Shown here: piece after piece, positions 20,898 to 29,554 of the stretch | Numbering within the stretch: the stretch's first letter is position 1 | Layout: every line of letters begins with the position of its first letter | Assembly: GCA_016192145.1 (NCBI GenBank) | Contig: JACPUT010000009.1 | Coordinates: 62,001-126,000, forward strand | DNA: 64,000 nt | From: Acidobacteriota bacterium | GTDB taxonomy: Bacteria > Acidobacteriota > Holophagae > Holophagales > Holophagaceae | Direction: 5' to 3' | Program-made: the position numbers and the translations under genes | The notes under the pieces: model-generated | Told to the model about the DNA's origin: nothing | The model's database searches: none | What the model saw: only the letters and a program-made list of their open reading frames with translations

Positions 20898-21173
20898 ATG
20901 AGAGGCCATCGATACAACGTGCTCTTCCTTTGCACCGGTAATTCCGCGCGTAGCATTTTGGCGGAGGCGTTGCTCAATCGCCTGGGTGGGGAGCACTTTC
21001 AGGCCTTTAGCGCCGGAAGCCAGGGGGACGGTCATTTGGCCTTTCATGAGGCCTTTCGCCGCCTCCAAAGCCGAATCAGCCTCTTTTTGGCGCTCCCCGT
21101 TGAGAAGCTGGATCGCTTGAGTCTTCAACGCGAACTGAATGCCATCGCCTCTCCCGATGGAGGGAATGCGTGA
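20898..21173 (+). pseudogene. internally deleted thioredoxin-type arsenate reductase (ArsC-like) fragment
   Basis: N-terminus [35 protein letters not shown] joined directly to typical C-terminus [36 protein letters not shown]; central catalytic region absent. Confidence 0.7.
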
Positions 21174-21901
21174 ACACGATCTCGTTCCCAAACCTCGCTC
21201 GCCGCACCATCGCTGAATTCCTCGGGACCGCGTTCCTGCTCGCCACGGTGGTCGGGTCCGGGATCATGGGTGAACGCTTGGCTGGCGGAAACGTGTCCAT
21301 GGCCCTTCTCGCCAACACGATCGCCACGGGGGCTGCACTGGTCGCGTTGATCCTTTCCTTCGGCCCCGTCTCAGGTGCCCACTTCAACCCTGTGGTGACC
21401 CTCGCCGATGCAAGCCAGGGCGGCTTGATATGGAAGGCGGTCCCCTGCTATCTCGCGGCCCAGGTTTTCGGAGCCTTCTCGGGTGTAGGCATGGCCCACC
21501 TGATGTTCGAGCTCCCGATCTACGAACTCTCCCAACACGTCCGCTCTGGCGGGGCCCAGGTGTTCAGTGAAGGCGTCGCCACGTTCGGGCTGCTGGCCGT
21601 GATCTGGGGATGCTCACGCCGGCGAGCCGAATCCACTCCCTTCGCCGTAGGGGGATACATCACGGCGGCTTATTGGTTCACGGCTTCCACGTCCTTCGCT
21701 AACCCCGCGGTGACGATCGCCCGGGCCGCAACCAACACCTTCGCCGGCATCCGGCCGAAGGATGTGCTTCCCTTCATCCTTGCCCAAGCCTTGGGTGCTC
21801 TCATGGCCACCCTGCTTTTCCGCTGGCTCGTGCCGGGCGAGATGGCCGTCCATGAAGTCCCCGAAGATCCCCTCAGTCTCGATTCCAAGGAGCCCAAGTG
21901 A
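21170..21901 (+). CDS. MIP family aquaglyceroporin, AqpS-like
   Basis: [12 protein letters not shown] and [17 protein letters not shown] NPx motifs; flanked by arsC genes. Confidence 0.9.
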   Translation: MNTISFPNLARRTIAEFLGTAFLLATVVGSGIMGERLAGGNVSMALLANTIATGAALVALILSFGPVSGAHFNPVVTLADASQGGLIWKAVPCYLAAQVFGAFSGVGMAHLMFELPIYELSQHVRSGGAQVFSEGVATFGLLAVIWGCSRRRAESTPFAVGGYITAAYWFTASTSFANPAVTIARAATNTFAGIRPKDVLPFILAQALGALMATLLFRWLVPGEMAVHEVPEDPLSLDSKEPK

Positions 21902-22296
21902 AGACCGTGATTTTCGCCTGCGTGCATAACGCAGGTCGCTCCCAGATGGCTGCGGCTTACTTCAACGCTCTGGTGAAGGATGGACGGGTGCGTGCCATCT
22001 CCGCTGGGACGGAGCCTGGCACCCAGGTCCACCCGGAAGTTCTCGAGGCGATGAAGGAGATCGGAATCGATCTCTCGAACGCCAAGCCCCAGCTCCTGAC
22101 CCAAGAACTGGCCGAAGGCGCCGAAACCCTCATCACTATGGGCTGCGGGGACAAATGCCCCGTGGTGCCGGGTTTGAAGCGGGGTGATTGGCCACTGGAA
22201 GACCCCAAAGGCAAGCCGGTGGAGCGTGTCCGGGAGATCCGCAACGAAGTGAGAGACCGCGTCCAGGCGCTCCTTCAGGACCGAGGTTGGGTCTGA
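21898..22296 (+). CDS. arsC: LMW-phosphatase-type arsenate reductase ArsC
   Basis: FACVHNAGRSQMAAA, ISAGTEPG, TMGCGDKCPVVPG, DWPLEDPKG. Confidence 0.93.
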   Translation: MKTVIFACVHNAGRSQMAAAYFNALVKDGRVRAISAGTEPGTQVHPEVLEAMKEIGIDLSNAKPQLLTQELAEGAETLITMGCGDKCPVVPGLKRGDWPLEDPKGKPVERVREIRNEVRDRVQALLQDRGWV

Positions 22297-22328
22297 GGTT
22301 TTGATGGCGCCCACGTCCAGGAGACGAT

Positions 22329-22586
22329 GTGCCCGTCAAGCCCTTCCACAACTGGCTGCGGCCTCACGAGCATGAGGTCTACGACTTGATGGATCAAGCT
22401 GGTCGGGACCTCCTGGCGGGAAGCGAGGAACTCCTGGAGGCCATTCGATCCGGAGCGAAGTCCGATCTCATGGGGCTTCAGGAAGGAAGGCTCCGTTTCA
22501 GCCGTGCGCACTGCATCAGCACTCATCCGAAGCCTCCCTGGCGACTGGACACCCCTGTCGCTCCAAGACCACATGGAAGAACTTGA
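22329..22586 (+). pseudogene. possible truncated DUF47/PhoU-like remnant
   Basis: KPFHNWLRPHEHEVYDLMDQAGRDLLAGSEELLEAI resembles the N-terminus of DUF47 proteins; the rest does not. Confidence 0.35.
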
Positions 22587-22828
22587 TCTGAGGATTCATC
22601 CGGCTGGAGGGATGGGGAGGGAGCCATGGGATAGGCCGAGCGCATCCAGGCCACCAGTCCCCACAGCCAGAAATGCCTCCGTGAAGGCGGTCGGAACCGC
22701 TGCCTGAGGTTCGGTATCTAATCGTTATAAAAATTTGAGATGCAATTCAAATTGCGCTCATTGCAATTCGAACTGGCGATTCTCAGTTCAATCGGGTCCC
22801 GACACTGCCCCTGGACAAAACCCGATCT

Positions 22829-22879
22829 ACGAACTATTTCGTTGAAACCTACGATAAACATCGTACACATTGTTTCGTA
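22829..22879. promoter_or_regulatory. BlaI-type operator cluster
   Basis: ACGAA-N4-TTCGT (22829-22842), TACGAT-N4-ATCGTA (22850-22865), TACACATTGTTTCGTA (22864-22879) upstream of blaI-like gene. Confidence 0.6.
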
Positions 22880-22898
22880 CCCCCTCTGGAGACTCCCC

Positions 22899-23312
22899 AT
22901 GACCGCATCCCTGCCCAAGCCCACCGATGGTGAACTGGCCATCCTGCGGGTCCTTTGGGACAAGGGGCCCAGCACCGTCCGCGAAGTGCTGGAGGTGATG
23001 ACCGAGGCGCGCGACCTCGGTTACACCACGGTGCTGAAGATGCTCCAGATCATGACGGACAAGGGGCTCGTCTCCCGCGAGGAGCAGGGCCGCAGCCACG
23101 TCTACAAGGCGGTGGCCAGCATGGAGCAGACCCAGGGGCACCTGGTCTCCGACCTGCTGGACAAGGCCTTCGCGGGATCCGCCCTCCAACTGGTGATGCG
23201 GGCCCTGCAGGACCGCCGCACCAGCGAGGGGGAGCGGGAGGCCATCCGCAAGCTGTTGAACGAGGCATCCCAAGATCAGGCGGCCAAGGTCGCGAGCGGG
23301 GGGGAACGATGA
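22899..23312 (+). CDS. BlaI/MecI/CopY family transcriptional regulator
   Basis: PTDGELAILRVLWDKGPSTVREVLEVM...YTTVLKMLQIMTDKGLVSREEQGRSHVYKA. Confidence 0.95.
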   Translation: MTASLPKPTDGELAILRVLWDKGPSTVREVLEVMTEARDLGYTTVLKMLQIMTDKGLVSREEQGRSHVYKAVASMEQTQGHLVSDLLDKAFAGSALQLVMRALQDRRTSEGEREAIRKLLNEASQDQAAKVASGGER

Positions 23313-25423
23313 GCGCCTTCCATCATCCGGCGGTCCTGGCCCTGGCTTGGACGCTGCTCCACTTCCTTTGGCAGGGCGCGCTCCTGGGCTTCGTGGCCTG
23401 GGTGGGCCTCGCGCTGCTGGCCCGGCGCAGCCCCCAGGCGCGCTATGCCTGGGCCTGCGGGATCCTCGCCCTCATGGCCCTGGCGCCCCTGCTCACCTTC
23501 CTGATGCTGAGGAAGGGCCTGGGCGCCCCGGCCGGCCCCGCACCCGCCGAGCTGCTGGCGGCGCTTCCGGCCCTCCAGGTCTCCGCCTGGGAGCGGATCC
23601 AAGCCACGTTGCAGCCGTGGCTGCCGGCCCTCTCCCTGGGCTGGATGGCGGGGGTGGGGCTCTTCGCCCTGCGCCTGGCGGGGGGCCTCGTCATGATCCA
23701 GCGCTTGAAGGAAGTGGGCACCTCGCCCGTGCCCAGCCAGTGGCATTTGGTGCTCGCCCGGCTCAGCCGCGAACTGAAACTGCAGCGCGCGGTGCGCCTG
23801 CTGGGCTCCACCCGGGTGGACGTGCCCACGGTGGCGGGCTGGCTGCGCCCCGTGATCCTCCTACCGGCATCGGCCCTCACCCAGCTCACGCCCCACCAGC
23901 TCGAAGCGATCCTCGCCCACGAACTGGCCCACGTGCGGCGCCATGACTTCGCCGTGAACCTGCTGCAGGCCTGCGTGGAGGCCCTGCTGTTCTACCACCC
24001 CGCCGTATGGTGGCTGTCTTCCAAGGTGCGGGAGGAGCGCGAGCTCGCCTGCGACGACGTGGCCGTCACCACCTGCGGGGATGCCCTCGCCTACGCCCAG
24101 GCCCTCGCCGTGCTCGACGACCTGCGCGCCCCCCTTCCGACCCTCGCCCTGGCATCCCATGGAGGATCCCTCATGAAACGCATCAGCCGCCTCATCCAGC
24201 CCCAGCTCCTGCCCAACCCCACCCTCCGTTCGGCCCTGATCACGGCCCTCGCCGCCACCGCCCTGGGGGCCGCCGGCCTCGCCCTCCAGGAGGGCAAGAA
24301 GGAGGAGAAGAAGCGCACCGTCACCGTGCAGACCCTCGACGACGGCCGCCAGCTCTCCATCAAGGGTGAGGGCGAGTTCCAGGTGAAGCCCGATGAGAAG
24401 GAACCCCTCGTCCTCGCCCCCGGCGCCCGCATGCGCATCGCCGAGCGGAAGGAGGGCAAGTCCCGGCGCCTGGACGTCACCCCCGAAAAGAAGGTCTACA
24501 CCGTGGACGGCCAAGAGAAGCCCTTCGACGCGGAGGCCGAAGCCTGGCTGCGCGACGCCCTCAAGGCCAGCGCGAAGGCCAAGGCCGAGCACCCCGGCAA
24601 GGAACGGCGGATCGAGGTGGAGGTGAAGGAGGTGGATGGCAAGCGCCACGTCATCCGCAAGCGGGATGGCGAAACCGTGGGCGATGTCATCGTCGAGATC
24701 CCCGAGGTGAAGGTCACCGAGGAGGGCCCGCACCAGCAGCGCATCATCGTCACCAAGGGCGGCAAGGTGGTGAAGGACGAGCTCATCGAGCACCCCGAGG
24801 TGCAGGTGACCGAGGAGAAGGACGGCCGCAAGCGCATCGTCGTGAAGAAGGGCGGCAAGGTCGTCTCCGAGGACATCATCGACCAGCCCGACGTCCAGGT
24901 GACCGACGGCAAAGGCGGCACCAAGCACATCGTCGTGAAGAAGGGTGGCAAGGTCGTCGAGGATCGCATCATCGCGATCCCCGAAGTGAAGGTCGAGGAG
25001 GAGAAGGACGGCACCCAGCGCATCATCGTGATGAAGGAGGGCAAGGTGGTGGAGACGCACAAGCTCCCCAGCCACGAAGCCCGCGCCTTCCACATGGTGC
25101 CCCGGAAGGGCAGCCCCGACCTGTTCTGGGAATCCGACGACTTCAAGGGCCCCGAGGCCTTCACCTGGAAGATGGAACACCCCGGCGGCGAAGGCTTCGC
25201 CTGGAAGATGGACGATGCGGGTGCCAAGGGCCTCCCGCGGCTCCGCATGAACACCGACGAAGTCCGCAAGCTGCGCACCCAGGTGGAGGAGCTCCAGAAG
25301 CAGGTGGACGAACTGAAGCGGCAGCTCGGCCAGGGAAACCCCGCTCCCAAGGCCGCCAAGACGCCGAAGGCTCCCACCACGCCGGGGGTGCCGGCGCCCG
25401 CACCGGCTCCCAAGGGGAACTGA
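23309..25423 (+). CDS. M56 family BlaR1-like metallopeptidase with repeat-containing C-terminal region
   Basis: TM segments, HELAHVRRHD zinc motif, LACDDVAV; overlaps regulator by 4 bp; four ~31-aa repeats and terminal coiled coil. Confidence 0.93.
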   Translation: MSAFHHPAVLALAWTLLHFLWQGALLGFVAWVGLALLARRSPQARYAWACGILALMALAPLLTFLMLRKGLGAPAGPAPAELLAALPALQVSAWERIQATLQPWLPALSLGWMAGVGLFALRLAGGLVMIQRLKEVGTSPVPSQWHLVLARLSRELKLQRAVRLLGSTRVDVPTVAGWLRPVILLPASALTQLTPHQLEAILAHELAHVRRHDFAVNLLQACVEALLFYHPAVWWLSSKVREERELACDDVAVTTCGDALAYAQALAVLDDLRAPLPTLALASHGGSLMKRISRLIQPQLLPNPTLRSALITALAATALGAAGLALQEGKKEEKKRTVTVQTLDDGRQLSIKGEGEFQVKPDEKEPLVLAPGARMRIAERKEGKSRRLDVTPEKKVYTVDGQEKPFDAEAEAWLRDALKASAKAKAEHPGKERRIEVEVKEVDGKRHVIRKRDGETVGDVIVEIPEVKVTEEGPHQQRIIVTKGGKVVKDELIEHPEVQVTEEKDGRKRIVVKKGGKVVSEDIIDQPDVQVTDGKGGTKHIVVKKGGKVVEDRIIAIPEVKVEEEKDGTQRIIVMKEGKVVETHKLPSHEARAFHMVPRKGSPDLFWESDDFKGPEAFTWKMEHPGGEGFAWKMDDAGAKGLPRLRMNTDEVRKLRTQVEELQKQVDELKRQLGQGNPAPKAAKTPKAPTTPGVPAPAPAPKGN

Positions 25424-25509
25424 TCCCAGCGCCTCCACCGCAGCGGCGGGCCCAGCCCGCTGCCGCGGTGCCGCTGGATCCAGGGGCGGGGGGCCTTCCT
25501 ACGGGGGGT

Positions 25510-25959
25510 TCACAGCGAGGCGGTGAGCCGCTCCACGGCCTCGTCGGAATAGGGCCCCGCGTGGTGGTAGAGCACCTCGCCATCGCCATCCACGAGGAGC
25601 ACCTTCGCGAAGGCATCCGGCACCCAGCCCGTGGCCATGAGCAGGGCCGTGCCTCCCTCGTGCACCAGGATGGTGTGGGCCCAGTCCCGCTCCGCCGAGT
25701 GCTGCTTCATGGCGAGGGCGATGCGCTCCAGGGCCTCCGGGGGCGTGCCCTCCTGGGCCACGGGCAGGCTCATCCAGGGAATGCCCGCCGCATCCAGGGC
25801 CCGCTTCCATAGCCCGAGATCCTGCCGGGCCTCGTGCTGATAGCCGAAGAGCAGCACAGTCGCCATGGGGGGCAGGTCGCGCGGAAAGACGAGGGCCGTG
25901 CCGTCGAGGGCGGTGCCGTGGAGGTCGGGGAGGAGGGAGGCCATGGCTCCAGGGTCCAT
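25510..25959 (-). CDS. hypothetical protein, possibly thioredoxin-fold
   Basis: MDPGAMASLLPDLHGTALDGTALVFPRDLPPMATVLLFGYQHEARQDLG; family assignment weak. Confidence 0.5.
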   Translation of the reverse strand: MDPGAMASLLPDLHGTALDGTALVFPRDLPPMATVLLFGYQHEARQDLGLWKRALDAAGIPWMSLPVAQEGTPPEALERIALAMKQHSAERDWAHTILVHEGGTALLMATGWVPDAFAKVLLVDGDGEVLYHHAGPYSDEAVERLTASL

Positions 25960-25995
25960 GGAAATGGCCGGAGGGCAAGGGCAGGAAAAGCTGGG

Positions 25996-26058
25996 CCGGA
26001 GATGAACAGAGATGAAAACCCGCAAAGGCCATCTCCGTTCATCTCGGTTCATTTCCGG
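25996..26058. repeat. intergenic inverted repeat hairpin
   Basis: CCGGAGATGAACAGAGATGAA / TTCATCTCGGTTCATTTCCGG, 19/21 complementary, 21-nt spacer. Confidence 0.75.
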
Positions 26059-26089
26059 TTGGCTTTTGGGGCTTCCCCGGAATCTCCGG

Positions 26090-29000
26090 CTACATGTTCC
26101 GCCGGTACTGCCCGCCCACCTCGTAGAGGGCGGCGCTGATCTGGCCCAGGCTGCAGACCTTCACGGCCTCGATGAGTTCCTCGAAGAGGTTGCCGCGATC
26201 CCGGGCGACGGCCTTGAGCCGGGCCAGGGCGGCGGGGGCGTGGGCGGCGTTGCGGGCGTGGAAGGCGGCGAGGTTGTCGATCTGCTGCTGCTTCTCGGCC
26301 TCGGTGCTGCGGATGAGTTCGGGAGTCTTCGGTTCAGGCGGGTGAGGGTTCAGGAAGGTGTTCACGCCGATGATGGGCAGGCGGCCATCGTGCTTCAGGT
26401 GCTCGTAGTGCATGGACTCTTCCTGGATCTTGCCGCGCTGGTACATGGTCTCCATGGCGCCCAGCACGCCGCCGCGATCCGTGAGGCGGCGGAACTCCAG
26501 CAGCACGGCCTCCTCCACCAGCTCCGTGAGCTGCTCGATGACGAAGGCGCCCTGGAGGGGGTTCTCGTTCTTGGCCAGGCCCAGCTCGCGGTTGATGATG
26601 AGCTGGATGGCGATGGCCCGCCGCACGCTCTCTTCCGTGGGCGTGGTGATGGCCTCGTCGTAGGCGTTGGTGTGCAGGCTGTTGCAGTTGTCGTAGATGG
26701 CGTAGAGGGCCTGCAGCGTGGTGCGGATGTCGTTGAAGTCGATCTCCTGGGCGTGCAGGGAGCGGCCCGAGGTCTGGATGTGGTACTTCAGCTTCTGGCT
26801 GCGGTCGTTGGCGCCGTACTTCTCCTGCATGGCCACGGCCCAGATGCGGCGGGCCACGCGGCCGATGACGCTGTACTCGGGATCCACGCCGTTGCTGAAG
26901 AAGAAGCTGAGGTTCGGGGCGAAGTCGTCGATGTCCATGCCCCGGGAGAGGTAGTACTCCACGTAGGTGAAGCCGTTGGCCAGGGTGAAGGCCAGCTGCG
27001 TGATCGGGTTCGCCCCGGCCTCGGCGATGTGGTAGCCCGAGATGGACACGGAGTAGAAGTTCCGCACCTTGCGATCGATGAAGGCTTGCTGGATGTCGCC
27101 CATGACCTTCAGGGAGAACTCGGCGCTGAAGATGCACGTGTTTTGGGCCTGGTCCTCCTTCAGGATGTCCGCCTGCACGGTGCCGCGCACGGAGGCCAGG
27201 GCCTCGGCCTTGAGCTTGGCATACACGTCCTCGGGCAGCACCTCGTCGGCGGTGGCGCCGAGCAGAGCGAGGCCGAGGCCGTGGTTGCCCTCGGGCAAGC
27301 CGCCCGCATAAGAGGGTAGGGGCTGCCCCAGGGCCACGAACTTGGCCTTGAGGTGGGCCTGGGCCGCCTCCATCTGGCCGTTCTCCAGCAGCCACTTCTC
27401 CGCGCGCTGGTCGATGGCGGCGTTGAGGAAGAAGGCGAGCATCGTGGGCGCGGGGCCGTTGATGGTCATGCTCACGGAGGTGCTGGGGGCCAGCAGGTCG
27501 AAGCCGCTGTAGAGCTTCTTGGCGTCGTCCACGGTGCAGATGCTCACGCCGCTGTTGCCGATCTTGCCGTAGATGTCGGGGCGGACGTGGGGGTCTTCGC
27601 CGTAGAGGGTGACGCTGTCGAAGGCGGTGCTGAGGCGCACGGCGGGCTGCCCCTTGCTCACGTAGTGGAAGCGCTTGTTGGTGCGCTCCGGCGTGCCTTC
27701 ACCGGCGAACATGCGGGTGGGGTCCTCCCCCACGCGCTTGTACTCGAAGACCCCCGCCGTGAAGGGGAAGCGGCCCGGCAGGTTCTCCAGCAGCTGCCAG
27801 CGGAGCAGATCGCCCCAGCTGGTGCCCTGGGGCAGGCTCACCTTGGGGAGGGCCGTGCCGCTGAGGCTCGTGGTGTAGTTCTGGGTGCGGATCTCCTTGC
27901 CGCGGACGACGTAGACGTTCTCCGGCACCTCGTAGCCGCGCTTCACCTCGGGCCACTCGGCGATCTGCTTGCGGGCCTCGTGGTGCAACTCGCCCAGGTG
28001 CTCCTGGTAGCGCTGACGGAGGGTGAGGATGGCGGGATCGGCGCCTTCCACCAGGTGGGTCGCATCGTAGAAGGCCCCCTGGGGCGGCACCTTGTCGCCC
28101 AGCGTCTTCAGGGAGGTCCACAGGGCGTAGGCGATCTCGGCGCTCTCCGACTGTCGGCGGGCCCAGGCCTTGTAGCCCTGCACGTTGTCGGCGATCTCGG
28201 CGAGGTAGCGGGTGCGGTCGCTGGGGATGATGGCGGCGCGCTTGGGTTCGCTGGGCTCGGCCTCCAGCACGGGCACCCAGTCCAGGCCCGTCTTGGCGGC
28301 CAGGGCCTTCACGAGGTTCACGTAGAGCCAGTTGGTGGCGGGGTCGTTGAACTGGGAAGCGCAGGTGGCGAAGACGGGCATGTCCTCGGGGGCCTGGCTG
28401 AAGGCCTTGCGGGCCCGCTGCACCTGCTTGCGCACATCGCGCAGGGCGTCCTCGGCGCCCCGCTTGTCGGCCTTGTTGAGGACGACGAGGTCGGCGAAGT
28501 CCAGCATGTCGATCTTCTCCAGCTGGCTCTGGGCGCCGAACTCGGGGGTCATGACGTAGACGCTGAGGTCCACCAGATCCACGATCTCGCTATCGCTCTG
28601 ACCGATGCCCGCCGTCTCCACCACCACGAGGTCGAAGCCCTCGCCCTTCGCCGCGGCGATGGCGGCCTTCAGGGACTCGGAGGTGGCGCGATGGGCGGCG
28701 GTGCGGGTGGCGAGGCTGCGCATGAAGGCGCGGCGGCCCAGCTCGGGATGGTAGAGGGCGTTCATGCGGATGCGGTCGCCCAGGAGGGCGCCGCCCGTTT
28801 TGCGCTTGGTCGGATCCACGCTGAGAACCGCCACGCGTTTCTCAGGGAAGTCGACGAGAAACCTGCGAAGCAGCTCGTCCGTGAGCGAGGATTTGCCGGC
28901 GCCGCCGGTGCCGGTGAGACCCAGGACGGGGATCTTGGAAGGCTGGAGGCTGGAGGCTGGAGGCTGGAGGTCCCCCAGCTCGATCTCCGTGATGCGCCGG

Positions 29001-29503
29001 GCCAGGGGCATCGCTACGTTTTTCGTGCGGGGGTCGTAGTCGCAACGGCCCACCATGTCGTTGATCATGCCCTGCAGGCCCATCGTTCGGCCGTCCTCGG
29101 GGCTGTAGATGCAGGCCACGCCGTGGGCCTCCAGCTCCCGGATCTCCTCGGGCACGATGACGCCGCCGCCGCCGCCGAAGACCTGGATGTGGCCGGCGCC
29201 CCGCTCGCGGAGCAGATCGACCATGTACTTGAAGAACTCCACGTGGCCGCCCTGGTAGCTGCTCACGGCGATGCCCTGGGCGTCCTCCTGGATGGCGGTG
29301 TCCACGATGTCCTGCACGGCGCGGTTGTGGCCCAGGTGGATCACCTCGCAGCCGGTGGCCTGGAGGATGCGGCGCATGATGTTGATGCTGGCGTCGTGGC
29401 CGTCGAAGAGGCTCGCGGCGGTGACGAAGCGGATCTTGTGCACGGGCTGGTACACGCCCTCCGCGTCGAGGGTTCCGGGGAAAGCTTTGGTGACAACGGC
29501 CAT
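26090..29503 (-). CDS. icmF: fused isobutyryl-CoA mutase IcmF (B12-binding, MeaB-like GTPase, mutase large domain)
   Basis: [18 protein letters not shown]...VIHLGH B12 site; [14 protein letters not shown] GTPase; mutase TIM barrel FxxGASV-like and isomerase regions. Confidence 0.95.
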   Translation of the reverse strand: MAVVTKAFPGTLDAEGVYQPVHKIRFVTAASLFDGHDASINIMRRILQATGCEVIHLGHNRAVQDIVDTAIQEDAQGIAVSSYQGGHVEFFKYMVDLLRERGAGHIQVFGGGGGVIVPEEIRELEAHGVACIYSPEDGRTMGLQGMINDMVGRCDYDPRTKNVAMPLARRITEIELGDLQPPASSLQPSKIPVLGLTGTGGAGKSSLTDELLRRFLVDFPEKRVAVLSVDPTKRKTGGALLGDRIRMNALYHPELGRRAFMRSLATRTAAHRATSESLKAAIAAAKGEGFDLVVVETAGIGQSDSEIVDLVDLSVYVMTPEFGAQSQLEKIDMLDFADLVVLNKADKRGAEDALRDVRKQVQRARKAFSQAPEDMPVFATCASQFNDPATNWLYVNLVKALAAKTGLDWVPVLEAEPSEPKRAAIIPSDRTRYLAEIADNVQGYKAWARRQSESAEIAYALWTSLKTLGDKVPPQGAFYDATHLVEGADPAILTLRQRYQEHLGELHHEARKQIAEWPEVKRGYEVPENVYVVRGKEIRTQNYTTSLSGTALPKVSLPQGTSWGDLLRWQLLENLPGRFPFTAGVFEYKRVGEDPTRMFAGEGTPERTNKRFHYVSKGQPAVRLSTAFDSVTLYGEDPHVRPDIYGKIGNSGVSICTVDDAKKLYSGFDLLAPSTSVSMTINGPAPTMLAFFLNAAIDQRAEKWLLENGQMEAAQAHLKAKFVALGQPLPSYAGGLPEGNHGLGLALLGATADEVLPEDVYAKLKAEALASVRGTVQADILKEDQAQNTCIFSAEFSLKVMGDIQQAFIDRKVRNFYSVSISGYHIAEAGANPITQLAFTLANGFTYVEYYLSRGMDIDDFAPNLSFFFSNGVDPEYSVIGRVARRIWAVAMQEKYGANDRSQKLKYHIQTSGRSLHAQEIDFNDIRTTLQALYAIYDNCNSLHTNAYDEAITTPTEESVRRAIAIQLIINRELGLAKNENPLQGAFVIEQLTELVEEAVLLEFRRLTDRGGVLGAMETMYQRGKIQEESMHYEHLKHDGRLPIIGVNTFLNPHPPEPKTPELIRSTEAEKQQQIDNLAAFHARNAAHAPAALARLKAVARDRGNLFEELIEAVKVCSLGQISAALYEVGGQYRRNM
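28941..28970. repeat. heptanucleotide tandem repeat (GGCTGGA)x4 inside icmF
   Basis: ggctggaggctggaggctggaggctggagg, encodes [10 protein letters not shown] on minus strand. Confidence 0.85.
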
Positions 29504-29524
29504 GGCTTCACTCCAACGCACCAG

Positions 29525-29540
29525 TTTAACGGTCGTTAAA
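29525..29540. promoter_or_regulatory. candidate TetR-like operator upstream of icmF
   Basis: TTTAACG-GT-CGTTAAA perfect inverted repeat. Confidence 0.55.
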
Positions 29541-29554
29541 GGTGCCTTCTTTCC

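Noticed and set aside
22740-22898. N-terminal extension of the BlaI-like ORF
   Set aside because: Extension overlaps operator-like dyads and is not regulator-like; internal ATG at 22899 fits family starts.
24698-25073. Short tandem DNA repeat as mobile element
   Set aside because: In-frame protein repeats with synonymous divergence; better explained as an internal domain duplication.
23861-25438. 525-aa minus-strand ORF opposite blaR1
   Set aside because: Repetitive LHLGDLD-like antisense shadow of the repeat region, not an independent protein.
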